NCBI GenBank assembly: GCA_010015745.1
Contig: ML978175.1
Location: 1 to 64,000, forward strand
From: Setomelanomma holmii
Taxonomy: Eukaryota; Ascomycota; Dothideomycetes; Pleosporales; Phaeosphaeriaceae
Direction of reading: 5' to 3'
DNA length: 64,000 nt
Numbering within the stretch: the stretch's first letter is position 1; the number at the start of each line of letters is the position of its first letter. A program made the position numbers and the translations under genes. The notes under the pieces were generated by a model that saw only the letters and a list, made by a program, of their open reading frames with translations, had not been told where the DNA came from and ran no database searches. Of the stretch, positions 35,880 to 47,692 are shown piece by piece.

Positions 35880-36310
35880 TGTCGCTAGGTCAATGTAACA
35901 CAGGAATTGACGACTTGCATTGCGGATCCTCAAGCTTGCTTTTGGGACGCGTCTGTTTGGCCACAATCTGGGGATCGCTTGTCATTGCGCCGAGGCAAGT
36001 GGATCCGGCGCAAAGTCCGATGCAGCGTCAGCTGCTGCGAGTCCATCAACACCAATGCTCCACTCGACGCAGCCATTCCATTGTTCAGCCCCGGAAGACA
36101 CGGCAACCATGGAGAGAATGCCGCAGCGACATACCGAGTCCGGATACAGCATTCCGAACGCTTTCAAAATAAGGTACGGCAGACTAGGAAAGTCGGCATG
36201 GCTCCGCGCGTCTTCGAGGTATATCATAACGACATAGGATGTTCAGTACGAACAAAGCAACGACTCAGAGGCGCACAACTTGAACGATTTTTCCACACTC
36301 GTAACAAACA
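35880..36310. promoter_or_regulatory. Shared promoter of divergent dehydrogenase and epimerase genes
   Basis: 431 bp separate the two start codons, so the genes probably share regulatory sequence. Plus-strand open frames cross it but match nothing. No specific operator is recognised. Confidence 0.5.
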
Positions 36311-37534
36311 ATGCGTATCCTCATCACCGAGGCTGCTGGCTTCATTGGTCAGCTTGTGTCAAAGAAGCTTCTTGACGACGAGCACGCCGCACACTCTCTC
36401 ATCCTCACGGACATCATCGAACCACCAGTGCCATCAAACGCGCGGTCATCGAACCATGTCAAGACTATCAAAGCAGACTTGCTCACCCAATCGAGCTGCG
36501 TGGTTGCCAAAGACATCCATGCCGTCTATGTCTTCTACAGCATCATGTCCTCAGGCGCCGAAGCCGACTTCGAGCTAGGCATGAAAGCAAACTTCGACGC
36601 AACGCGCGCACTTCTGGATACCATTAGGAAGACATGTCCCGGCACAAGAGTTATCTACGCGTCAAGTCAAGCGGTCTACAATAACTCTGTCACCCTGCCA
36701 GTCAAGAAGTCTCAAATGCCGACGCCGGAAACGAGTTACGGCGCGGAGAAGATGATGTGCGAGTACCTCATCCCCGAGTACACACGCCGTGGCTTCATTG
36801 GTGGTATTTCACTCCGCTTCCCCACAGTCTCAGTACGACCAGGCAAGCCTACTGCGGCAGCGAGTTCGTTCCTTAGTGGTATGTGTCAGTAGGACCATGT
36901 GGGGAGAATCATGATGTAGTATTCGGCCCGTTGAGTGAGAGGTCTATATACACGAGAGAGAGAGGAAAGGGCGCCAAGCCTAACCTGGTACTAGTGCTAG
37001 AAGATGGGAAGGAACCTGGGGCAGTACACTCACTGCAGGGCGGAGGCCATGGCTGACAGTATGATTCGCGAGCCGATGAATGGAATCAGATGCGTCATTC
37101 CGCTCGATGATAAGCAATGGAGACATTGGTTGTGTTCACCACGCATAATCGTACAGAATCTCGTCTACGCTGCGACAACGTTCGACCTCGATCGCCTACC
37201 CAAGTTTGATCGATGCCTCAATTTCCCAGACATTGGTGTTACAGTGCAAGATATGACGGATTCGTTAGCGAGAGTAGGCGAAAAAGACAAACTTCATCTC
37301 CTTGAGTTCAAGGAAGAGCCGACTTTAAAGAAGATTCTGGATTCATGGCCTGAGGACTTCGATAACAGTAAGGCGCTGGATCTAGGCTTTGTAAGGGACA
37401 CGGGATTCGATCAGATCGTGAGGAATTACGTGGAGGGGTTGCCTCAGAAGACGAAAGTCAACGGAACGACGAACGGCTATGCGAGCGAGAAGGTTGCAGA
37501 CGTAATAGTAAAGGCGGTAGAAGTCATTTCGTAG
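36311..37534 (+). CDS. NAD-dependent epimerase/dehydratase (SDR, DenD-like)
   Basis: Exon 1 starts MRILITEAAGFIGQ and runs through LILTDIIEPPVPSNA, IKADLL, YASSQAVY, the catalytic SYGAEKMMCEYL (Y-x-x-x-K variant) and LRFPTVSVRPGKPTAAASSFLSG (ending near 36878-36882). Exon 2 begins near 37060 with MIREPMNGIRCVIPLDD and ends at 37534. The join is not clean: donor GTGTCAG at 36883 with acceptor at 37059 keeps frame but adds one residue, while the better donor GTATGT at 36879 does not keep frame. The layout resembles fungal relatives of bacterial D-erythronate dehydrogenase (DenD-type extended SDRs). The first Gly of the NAD-binding G-x-x-G-x-x-G is Glu (residue 7), from a single G-to-A change. 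The gene may be recently damaged or have altered cofactor binding. Confidence 0.72.
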
Positions 37535-37697
37535 ACATGTATCATGGAAAGCTTTTACGAATGAGGTGTCGCATTCCCTTAATAGTGAGGCACTGCAACT
37601 GGCGATCTGGAGAAAATGTTGCAAGTTCTCTCATGCCGTTAGAAAAGGTACGCCACCGCCCAGACGATGGACAGATATGGCAAGTCTCAATAACGTA

Positions 37698-38124
37698 GTT
37701 TATATGCGAGGCGCCCATACAAGCGAGGCGCCCACCCGAAAACCACACCAAACAGCAGATTTTTGGCAACCTGATATCCCGACAACCGCCAGAAAGATTC
37801 TTCTGAATCTTTTCCTATAGTGCTGTATGTATATATCCTTAAAGACTCTAGGATTACAGGGCTCTAGCTACCCTAGATGTAAGGGAAGAGATATTTGAGG
37901 GCTAAAAAAGCAAGGGGGGGGTTTTTTTTCTTGATAAATTTGTAACAACTTCACCTAGAGCCCTATAATTAGAGAGTTTGAATGCTTACATATATGCAGC
38001 TTTATGGTAAGATTTTGAGAAAAATCTATTAGGCGGTTGTTGAGTTATGAAGTTGCCAAAAATCTGCTTTTTGGTGTGTTTTTGGGGTGGCCGCCTCGCT
38101 TGTATGGGCGCCTCGCATATAAAC
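37698..38124. mobile_element. 427-bp foldback/MITE related to Fot/pogo ends
   Basis: The left end GTTTATATGCGAGGCGCCC recurs inverted at the right end. The arms match closely for about 92 bp (37698-37790 against 38033-38124). Weaker matches (TATAGTGCTGTATG against CATAAAGCTGCATA, and GGGCTCTAG in both arms) continue to about 37871 and 37951, so nearly the whole element is one inverted repeat. TA flanks both sides (37696-37697, 38125-38126). No coding sequence; a G8/T8 run sits near the centre (37914-37929). The inner end motif CATACAAGCGAGGCGGCC differs by one base from CATACAAGCGAGTCGGCC of the Fot/pogo element at 27.6 kb. Confidence 0.88.
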
Positions 38125-38878
38125 TAAGTTACTCGAAATCATGATGTGCAAATTGATGTCAAGTCGCATGTTGGATTACTACTGCGTTCTGCCTTGCGCC
38201 AAGTTACTTCTTTCTGGCACACTTGCAGTTCTTCAGTAATCAACTGTCTTGCATTGGCGATACAATTGTGTATAAGGTTCATCGTCCTTATTCTGTCATA
38301 TGTGAGGCTTTGCGTTGTGCTTCTAAGATCTCAGGAAGAATCGATGAACAGCAGGCGCTCCTTATCACCTTCCTGCACTCCATCTGGCAACGTCTGATGA
38401 TACGCTGCTCGCATTGCGTATCCTCATTGCTAGTGACAAACACGAGTCATGTAGTGCCGCATTGAGGCGCAACATCCAGAAGTGGGCGCTTCCACTCGCC
38501 TCGCAAAGAGCTGCCCGCAACTCTGTCGTCGGCGAAATCGCCGAAGTCGTCCTACCCTCCCTAGCAATCTTCACAACATCGGCCACATTCCGATGTCTGA
38601 TGTCCTGAAGCGGCTTCCCGACACAGTGGAAGTTGTGAACCGGCCGGCAAAACGGAAATAAAGCACACAAGCGGTGTCATTAAACCTGCCCGCCAAGAAC
38701 ATCGTAGCCGAGACGAATGTCATGGTGATATGTGGTAGCGCGAGGATGGGGTGCAGATATGAAGACGGATTTAGTATAAGGATCGTCGTTCCCCAGGTTT
38801 GTGGGGAAGTCTGTCTACCTACCTTCATCTCTTTCCATCCCCAACCTCCATCCCATCTCCGTTCATAAATCGCTCACC
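38125..38878. other. Promoter region of the anion permease gene
   Basis: No gene. The last 80 bases are C/T-rich and lead into a CACCATGG start context. One TGATAAGG (minus strand, near 38360) matches the GATA-factor site HGATAR, which alone is weak evidence for nitrogen control. Confidence 0.4.
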
Positions 38879-40450
38879 ATGGATCCCGAACGCAAGTCCA
38901 TCGACAAAGACCCCGCTGTCGAGCAGATCGAAGCATCACCGCACAACACCATCCCCGATGCCTTACGACACCTCTCAACCACGGAGCTCACGGTCCTAGA
39001 GAAGAAGCTCGTCCGCAAGATCGATTTCCGCGCTCTCCCCATCCTCATCGCGCTATTTCTCCTAAACATCCTAGACCGCAACGCCATCGCCAATGCGCGC
39101 CTAGGCGGCCTCGAAGCCACGCTTGGAATCGACGACGTCCAGTATCAAACCGCCGTCATGGTCCTGTGGGCTGGATACATCAGCATGATGGTGCCATCAA
39201 ACATGCTTTTGTCTATCTTCAAGCCAAAGCTGTACTTGCCCACTGTCGTGATTATCTGGGGCATTGTATCTGGCGCCACAGGCTTCGTGCGGAATCACGC
39301 TGGACTTGTTGCACTTCGCTTCTTGGTCGGTGTTACTGAGGCCCCATTTTTTCCGGGTTGCATTTTCTTCTTGTCTTGCTGGTACACGCGCAAAGAGCTG
39401 CCAAGCCGGATCGCGACATTCTATAGTGGCTATACACTGTCCTCAGCGTTTGGTGGGCTGATTGCCGCTGGCATTGTCGATGGTATGGAGGGTCTGGGTG
39501 GCTACCCAAGCTGGAGATGGATCTTCATCATTGAAGGAGCATTGACGATCGTGTTGGCGTTTGCCGGCTATGTCCTGCTGCCGGACTATCCATCGAACAC
39601 GTCGTTCTTGTCAGTGGAGGAAACCGCTATGGCTCAGTGGCGGCTTGAGTGCGAGAATGACGGAGTCAAGGACGAGGTCAAGGAGTCTGTGTTCGTTGGC
39701 TTGAAGCAGGCGTTCTCGGATCCTAAAGTGGTATGTGCTTCCAGTGACAAGCATCAGGAGTTCTTGCTAACTTCATTATAGCCTCTTCTTGTCTTCATTC
39801 AGACCTGCGCTGTGGTCTCGATGAGCTTCACATACTTCTTCCCCTCGATCGTCAAGACTCTCGGCTTTCCACGCGTTGAAACCCTTTTGCTCACCGCACC
39901 GCCATACTTCCTCGCCTTTCTGTTCTCGATCGCCAACTCGTGGCACTCCGGGTACTCAGGAGAGCACTGTTTCCATATTGTGACAGCATGTGTGATCTCG
40001 GCTGTCGGTCAGATCATCTCCATGTCAACGCATCAGACCGGGCCACGATACTTCGCCATGTTCCTACAAGCTATGGGCTCTTTCTCCGCGTTCCAGCTCA
40101 TCTTGCCATGGGTATCTGCGACTATCGCGCGGCCTAAGGCCAAAAGAGCTGTCACATTGGCGTTGGCGACTGCGGTGTCGAACGCGACGAATGCTGCTAC
40201 TGCGTACTTGTACCCTGCTTGGGATGCGCCGTGAGTACCACCTCATCTCCTGAATAACAGCAAGCTAATCTCGAGACCTAGATTGTACCGAATGGGCTGC
40301 ATCGTGCTGACAGTCGCACTTCTCTGCTGCGCAAGTGCGTCGCTGGGACTGAGATTCTGGCTCAAGAAGCTGAACTTTAAGTCCGATCAAGCAATTGGTT
40401 TGGAAGGCGTCGCTGGTGGCACAGGTACTCTGTTCCGCTACATCTTGTAA
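38879..40450 (+). CDS. MFS anion:cation symporter (allantoate/vitamin permease-like)
   Basis: Exons 38879-39730, 39782-40230 and 40282-40450 give 489 residues; both introns are 51 bp and in phase. The protein has a short charged N-terminus with LVRKIDFRALPILIALFLLN, then LDRNAIANARLGG, FLVGVTEAPFFPGCIFFLSCWY and RIATFYSGYTLSSAFGG. The middle loop has SWRWIFIIEGALT followed by LPDYPSN, all typical of the Dal5/Tna1/Vht1 branch of MFS. About twelve hydrophobic segments are visible. These carriers import organic anions (allantoate, nicotinate, biotin, sugar acids). The start at 38879 has an ideal context; an upstream open extension starts at GTG and is ignored. Confidence 0.92.
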
Positions 40451-43108
40451 GATTGGTACACAAGTACGATCAGCATACAAGTAAAACAGATGAACAGTGT
40501 TCGTGGTGTCAACCTCACACATATGCCGCGTGTTACACCATCGCTGAAAACTCTCAAATGATAATGAAGCACTGCTTCAATCGTGCAGTCGAACCATAGA
40601 AATATGTGTATACCGTCATGCTGCACTCGGATACAGCAATTCCTCGCTACCTGACGCCTCAACGGAAGTGCGTTTTGGTTTGTTTGTATATCACATATTT
40701 AGACTTGAATGATACATACGACCATAGGATCTTGAAAACAGGGCTTCCCGTTCGCTCAGCCTTACTTAAGCAGGATACCGGCGGACTAGTAGTCAGGTGG
40801 GTGACCACTGGCGAATCCCCGCTGTTGTATGTTTTTGGCTTCCTTTGCGCTCCTAATTTTGCCTCGATGAATTGCAAGAGGTGTGTGTGTGTACGGTCAA
40901 TTTCTGGATGATTTTGGTGGAGATGACAACACATCACTAGATGTGCACCATAGCAGTGACACATGGGTGACCCTGGTGTCCGTCTGACTGTTGTTCTCAT
41001 GGTCGGCACGTGGTCTTGAGTCCTACTCGCGTATGCTAGCAGTCGTTACATTCTTAAACCTACCGGTACGGTGTTCTGAACATAGCTTGGCAAGTTGCGT
41101 TTCTGGCATCAAGCTGGAAGATCATCGAAAATGCTCGCGGAAGAAGCTTGGATAATGTCAACGCACCCATGTTGTTGAGGTCGCGCTGGTAACATCAGCA
41201 TATCAACAAGGCTTCTCAACCTTAAGGGAAAGAGGAAAGGGTGATTACGTCCTCAGCACCCTTCATTATTCAACGCGAGGAGATATATCACGAGGCTGAG
41301 GCTAATGTGGTACACTAGCTTGAGGCGTAGATAGGCTGCGATCAGGTACGCCGTAGCGTCGCCATGTCTAGTTCAAATCTTTCAATAAATGCCTTAAGTT
41401 CGATGCCAATGCGCTGACATGCAGTCAAGATACTTGTCAAAATGACTTGTACGCAGGTCTTGGGCCAAATGAGTCCCGTCTCTTGTCGTGGTTGCGCACT
41501 CTTGAGAGTTGTCTCTTTGGGCATAGAGGGACAAGCTAGCGGACCAATTTCCTTTCTAGGCATCGGTCAGCCTTGCACATACAAGGCGCTCCTCACTCAG
41601 ACTGGCCTGTGGTGCTCAGCTCGACCCAAACCGAGAGAAGCTGCAGTGCTTTGTACTCTTTTGTACGATGGGCACCCTAGCCTGGATAACGAGGTGTTCA
41701 ACGATCCGTCCGGTTGGACTAGATCACTCCACCAAATCCTTCGAGACGGCCAAGCAGATAACAGCGTTGGATTTTGCGCACATGGGTATTGCAGATGCAT
41801 GGCCTGGATGCCGGCCATCGCGCTAATGTCCGGCTCCAAACCGATGCAAACCATGGTGGATGTATGCATCTGTTGGTGAAAATCCTTCGGAGGTCTTTCT
41901 AGCGCACCCGTAGAATCATGGATGTGGTACAGCAACTGCCAGCTGGGAAAAGGGTCCTGTCATTGTCAACTGTCAGATCGTCCATGGCATGGACCTAAGA
42001 TTTGACGGGACTGGTGCGGTCCTTTCGTTATCATTTCTGGGTCAAAGTCTCTGATGGGCATGGCGGCACGCGATGGAGTGTGCAGATTTTCGGTGTTGAC
42101 GATTCTGCTGGCGTAAGTACGCACGGTGGCGATGAATTTGCCGGACTTTGATTTGTCGGCAGGCCGATGGCGTAGCCATATTAGGAATAGCTGGCGTCAG
42201 CACATGCCCTCCCACAGACTGCGGCTAAGCACGCGCGAAGCGGGGCGTAGCGCAGCCCTTCCCATCTCCGCCATGCTTCGTTTGCTTCGCATTCGAGCCT
42301 CTCGCGCATGTACGACTTAGCCAAATCAGCCTGGGACTACTCCCTGCCTCAGCCTCAAGGGTAGGCAGATTCCGGGCGCCATCGCGATGGATGCACGTAG
42401 TATGGGGTGCAGAGAATGTCATCCGCTTTTCGTCGGTGTTCCAACGGTCGAACAAGCCTTCTTATCAATTGACAAGCCCTGGAGCCGAATCAAAGGTAAG
42501 GGACGTCTTGGTGTTACCGGCGCCAAGCAGAGTAACATCCGCTCCTCCCTGTTATGGATAGGCGCCAGTCGCACCTTCCTTGCCCTTTTCTTGATGGCGG
42601 GGAGCACGCGCGAGTGATTAATTGTTGGACCAGGCGATTGGCGCCATACATAAGAGCTCTAGAACGCCAACACACCTGTCAGTGGTGAGAACTGGCACCC
42701 GCAGCTCCACAGCATCCTTTCACTGCGAATATCGTCTCTTGGCCGTCTTGGGTTACTACGCCAGCCCAGTGGCGCTCACGTCAAGCCTTCCTGATAGCTT
42801 GTGTTATCAGCGCTGCTCGTGAGACCTCTACCTTTCCTGCCCCGTAGCCTTGTCCGTATAAAGCTCCGGTCAACCTTGACACTGCAGGTGCCCAAGGCTT
42901 TCTCGTTGCCTCAGCCTGCTCCGTCACTCACATACTTGAGTGACCTCTATTCCTCGACCGTGCAGCGTCAAACAACCAACTCCGAAGCTCCGCTTCACAT
43001 TTGTGTTGCGCCTCTCAACGCCGCCTTCACCAACGGCTCTTCGCCGACGCTGGGCATACCACCATAAAGCGCGAATAATTCAGTCTTTAGATCTTTACTT
43101 CTATCAAA
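40451..43108. other. Intergenic, no supported gene
   Basis: Overlapping opposite frames at 41442-41879 (plus, 145 codons from an ATG, Cys-rich) and 41342-41935 (minus, two frames in register broken by two stops) cannot both be coding and neither has a known motif. From about 42650 the plus strand is pyrimidine-rich, fitting the leader of the amino-acid permease. Confidence 0.35.
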
Positions 43109-45011
43109 ATGGCCATCTGGAACAGAAACACCAGGGCTTCGTCGTCTTCGGATGGCGCGAGTCCTCACTCAGATCCTGAGAAAGTAGGCCACGACTATAG
43201 CAAGGGCGGTGTGATTGGTACTGGAGAAACGACCGCCTTCAACACCGACAACAATGGCGTCGCTATTCATGAAGACCACAAGCATTTGCACCGTGGTTTG
43301 AAGTCGCGACATATTACTATGATCGCCATCGGTGGTGCTATTGGAACTGGTCTCATTATTGGTACTGGGAAGGCTCTTGCTCAGTCTGGGTATGTTCTGA
43401 AATCGCGATTCCAACTTTCTAGCTAACAGATCAGCCCTGGCTCAATTCTCATCGCTTACACTTTGGTCGGTCTCCTCGTCTACGTCGTCATGACGGCACT
43501 CGGTGAAATGGCTGCTTGGATTCCTCACTCTTCTGGTTTCGCCGGTTACGCTACCCGATTCGTCGACCCTGCTCTTGGTTTTGCTCTTGGCTGGACATAC
43601 TGGTGCAAATACATCATCACGGCGCCAAATCAGCTGACTGCCTCGGCTCTGATCATCCAGGAATGGAAGTCGCCGAAGGAGGTCAATCCGGGTGTCTTTG
43701 TAGCCGTCTTCCTTGTTACCATCTGCCTCATTAATTACTTCGGCATCAAGTTCTTTGGTGAACTCGAATTCTGGCTCAGTACTATCAAAGTCATCACGAT
43801 CGTAAGTACCCTGTTCTTCACGACTATCAACCAAGCTTACATCTTGCCAGGTCGGCGTGATTTTCCTGTCTTTCCTCTTGGCAGTCGGTGCCGGACCTAA
43901 TGGAGAGGCGACTGGCTTCAAGTACTACAAGAAACCTGGTGCATTCAAAGCGTATATCGACAAAGGCGCTACTGGCAAGTTCTACGGCTTCTGGGCTTCT
44001 TTCGTGAATGCCGTCTTCGCGTACCTCGGAACCGAGTTGATTGGTGTGACGGTCGGCGAGGCCCAGAACCCCCGCAAGACGATTCCTCGTGCCATCAAGC
44101 TCACGTTCTACCGGATTCTGTTCTTTTACTGCTTGGCCGTCTTCTTCTTGGGCATGCTCGTCCCATACGACTCGAAAGAGCTCAAATTCGCCAACAGCTC
44201 AAAGGCTCGCGCTTCTGCCTCCCCCTTCGTCGTTGCCATCAAGCTCGCTGGCATCAAGCATTTGCCCGGTATTCTCAATGCATGCATTTTGCTCTTCACC
44301 TTCAGTGCATCAAACTCGGATCTTTACATCGCGTCCCGTACCATCTACGGTCTCGCTGAGCAAGGCCACGCACCAAAGATCTTCCGCTGGACCGACAAGC
44401 GCGGTGTCCCCGTTCCTGCTCTGGCCATCTCAGCGCTCTTTTGCTGCACTGCCTTCATGAACGTTGCGGATGACTCGACTGTCATTTTCGGCTACTTCGT
44501 CAACTTGACCACCATCTTCGGTTTGTTGTCCTGGATCTCACTCTTGGTGTCCCACATCTTCTTCGTACGTGCGCGCAGAGCTCAGGGCATTACCAACGAC
44601 CAGCTCGCGTACACTGCTCCATTCGGTCTTATCGGATCGTACATTGCGTTGTTCTTCTGCTGCTTGATCGCCCTGACCAAGAACTTCAACGTCTTCACCA
44701 AGGGTTCGTATGGCAGCTTTGACTACAAGAACTTCGTGACTGGTTATCTCGTAAGTTGATATCCGCAAGTCCAGTCGAAGTTTGATTAACAATACCAGGG
44801 TATTCCGGTCTACCTGATATGCATTTTCGGATACAAGTTTTTCATGAAATCCAAGATGGTCAAGCCTCACGAGGCGGACTTTTACACTGGGAAGGACGAG
44901 ATCGACCGCGAAGAGGAGGCGTTCCTCGCCCACCAGGCCGAGGTCAAGGCATCTGGTGCCAAGAAGGGTAAGAGCTGGTTCTACAAGACCTTCGTCGCCT
45001 GGTTGTTGTAG
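43109..45011 (+). CDS. Amino-acid permease (AAT/APC family)
   Basis: Exons 43109-43389, 43435-43801, 43851-44750 and 44799-45011, with introns of 45-49 bp, give 586 residues. A cytosolic tail of about 65 residues ends HLHRGLKSRHITMIAIGGAIG, followed by GTGLIIGTGKALAQSGPG, the family's first-helix signature. Further signatures are TALGEMAAWIP, GYATRFVDPALGFALGW, YFGIKFFGELEFWLS, EAQNPRKTIPRAI and SNSDLYIASRTIYGLAEQG. About twelve helices. It is a plasma-membrane H+/amino-acid symporter; substrate range cannot be read. The C-terminal tail is Lys-rich and could be a target for ubiquitin-driven turnover, as known for yeast homologues. Confidence 0.94.
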
Positions 45012-47158
45012 ATGGATATCTATTTGTTCAATATTTGGTGAGCCAAAGTCGCTCCTTTGGTGAACACATATTCCGGTAGCACTCGCTTGACATCTGAGCC
45101 TGCCACACTCTGTAGTGTGCAACGAAGAATGAAAGGATGGCTTCATCAACGGGACATTATTTGGTCAAACAACATCGCCGTGCATTCATTAAATTTCTCA
45201 AACTTCGTCCACTCGTCTGCTAACCGCATACTGCTCGATCAGAGCCAACATCAAGTCCCTGTGCCTTCAGCGCGGCTGTGCAATTTGACAGCAAATTGCT
45301 TCCATCCCGACTTCAACCGCTCACGAGTTCTTCAATTCGGTCCTTTTTTCGTCTTCGCATACGCCATTTCAGTCCACACTGACATCAGCCCGCTAACGCC
45401 CCGCTAGCGCCAAGGCCCTACAGAATGGACATGGTCGAGGACGTGCATGTCGTCAGTTTCAATCCCGCGACGCGTCGCAGCGACGTCAAAACATCATTTT
45501 TACGAAGCTCAACGAGCATGAAGTGTATTTCTTGGAAAAAAGCCTTGTGGAAACGCCAAAATGCTAAGCAAAGCGCAGAGGCTAGGTCGGTGAGGTTTGC
45601 AGTGCCGATCTTGCCGTGCGATGCTGGGAACAGGTCGGTAAAAGTTGCCGGTGCAGGGCGTGGGGAAAGGTGTGCCCGTGCGTTGTTTACCTCAACTCCA
45701 CTCGCCTTCTCTTCCTCGTGCAACTTCAGGATACCTCGTCTCAGCGTCACGAAACACCACAGTAGGCCTTCTGTCATTTGCAGTACCACTAACTTCTAGC
45801 TACACACCGCAACTTGCCGACTTCTGTGCCGGGCAGGTCCTTCGCAAGTCACAAGCACAGGATGCTCGACTTCTCTTTGGACGTACTTAGGGTCCGCTTC
45901 GCCCTTCCACCGAACTACCAGCAGGCAAACGATGCGCCCACCGCCTTGCGTCACCTTGAACGCCCTCTTGCCTTATAGCAGTGCACTGCAACATAACCTT
46001 GTCGGGCTCCTCCGGTCAGCCTTAGCCAGCAGGCAGCAACAGTCAATGGCCAGCTTGTCGAATCATCGCCCCTCGAAAGATCTTCATGACGCCATCTTCG
46101 AGATCACGATGCCTGAGACGTCTCGTGCATCTATGCCGGTCCGAGATCGCGGCCGATGACGGTACTGGGCCCAGGGTTCAATTCTCCTACTGGTCATCAT
46201 GATCCCAGCATTCAAGAGAATGGGATTCCACATGCACGCGATACTCAAACGGCGATCAGCATTGACCGCCGGAATTTTCTGGAGATCTGAAGAAATTAAA
46301 CGACCTTCCGGGTTCCGATAAGCTTCAATCGACCAATATCAGCATCACCAGCCCACTTGGTAGCGGATCACGCACCCAGCTCTGATGCACTACACACCGC
46401 AAGTACTGCCGGTGGCGGAGCAAGCATCCACTCGGATAGTGAAGCTAGGTCAAGCCTTCGCGCAAAGCCATTGCACTAGAGGATCTCTTTCGCATAGGGC
46501 TGCCATCCGACTTTCGGAACATCGGGGATCCCCTGCTCTACGATCACACGGACACCAGATGCCATTACTATCTGGGTAATTCACGATGACTCTGAGGAGT
46601 TGAGAGGTCCCTCTTTGTCACCCTTGGGCATTGCTGCGCTGTTCAGCATGAAGCGACCAGTATCGTCACTGCAAAGATCTGCGGTATCGGTGGTCATGGT
46701 GGTCACGGTGGACACGGTGGACACGATGAGTGCGAAAGGGACTTTCACGATAGCTTCAGGGCACGAGCAGCGCGCGCCCCTTTGATGAGTGACTCGATAG
46801 CCATGGTAAGGGCACTATACTAGGTTCGTAGTGCTTTCGGTCGTCCTTCAATTGCTTCATTCTCTTCTCAATCTGCGGGCATAAGTAGCTGGCTATGCAC
46901 CCTTTTCATATTCTGTATCAGCATCGAACTCGACACAAGCATTTGGCACAATCAAGAACAGCTACCCATCTCAGAGCAAAATTGACTCATAAGCCTCCAT
47001 TTCGACTCACGGCAGAACACGACTCAGCGGCGAAGTAACTCGAACTCCTCCTTCTTCTATCACTCTTGGAGCTCTGAGCCTTTCGGTCTCAGCGCTACAT
47101 CTCGAGCACATCCAGCAATTGGGTCAACTTCCTCGCGGCAACATAACCAACACGAAAA
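45012..47158. other. Intergenic, no supported gene
   Basis: Open frames overlap antisense at 45418-45799 and show no motif. A short imperfect GGTGGACAC repeat lies near 46690-46728. The last 150 bases are C/T-rich leader for the next gene. Confidence 0.35.
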
Positions 47159-47692
47159 ATGGCTCGGCCCAATCCTGCTCCTATCCCACAAGACATGTGG
47201 GTGTGCGATATTTGCAAGGCCGGCAATCTCATCGAGCTCTATCCATACCAATGTCCAGCATGCGAACACTGGAGAGGGGACTGCTGCTATGGACCAGGCC
47301 AGCCGCAGCCCGACGGGACTGGACTTTTTCCCGACCATCCCCAGTTATCACGTCGAGCTACAGGTCATGATCACCTTGATCAGCATGTATTTCAAGGCTC
47401 TCACGGAATGAACAACGGCAGCGATACACCATGCCACAATCATGCTTCAGACTTCGACGACATGTGGCATTGCAATGAATGTGGAGCTGACAACGGCAAC
47501 TGGTTTGGCGACGTGTGTTCCGTTTGCGGCGCTAGTAAAGCAACATCTGCCTACTCAACTCCGGTACCTAACTTCGTCTCCTACGGTGGTGCTGGCTCTC
47601 CTGATCCGGACGCATGGACCTGCGGGAACTGCGGTTCTGCGAACTCGGGTTTCTTCGATACCCACTGCGGTGCATGCGGCGCTGAAAAGTGA
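47159..47692 (+). CDS. Small protein with three C2-C2 zinc fingers
   Basis: Intronless, 177 residues, ATG after a run of A. Three Trp-led finger-like units are visible: C16-x2-C19 with C32-x2-C35 (plus C42, C43); C105-x2-C108 with C120-x2-C123; and C155-x2-C158 with C170-x2-C173. The last two have the W-x-C-x2-C-G...C-x2-C-G-A pattern of RanBP2-type fingers, which bind ubiquitin or single-stranded RNA in other proteins. Fingers are linked by Pro-, His- and Ser-rich spacers. No catalytic domain is present. Role unknown. Confidence 0.8.
   Translation: MARPNPAPIPQDMWVCDICKAGNLIELYPYQCPACEHWRGDCCYGPGQPQPDGTGLFPDHPQLSRRATGHDHLDQHVFQGSHGMNNGSDTPCHNHASDFDDMWHCNECGADNGNWFGDVCSVCGASKATSAYSTPVPNFVSYGGAGSPDPDAWTCGNCGSANSGFFDTHCGACGAEK

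Noticed and set aside
41342..41935. Two in-register minus-strand frames as a gene
   Set aside because: Two stops separate them, no splice pair keeps the frame, and a 145-codon plus-strand frame overlaps them; no motif in either.
44538..45149. 203-codon minus-strand frame over the end of the amino-acid permease
   Set aside because: Overlaps conserved permease exons and splice sites; no motif of its own.
46690..46728. GGTGGACAC-like short repeats as a CRISPR or minisatellite
   Set aside because: Only a few imperfect 9-bp units without spacers; chance-level low complexity in a eukaryotic intergenic region.
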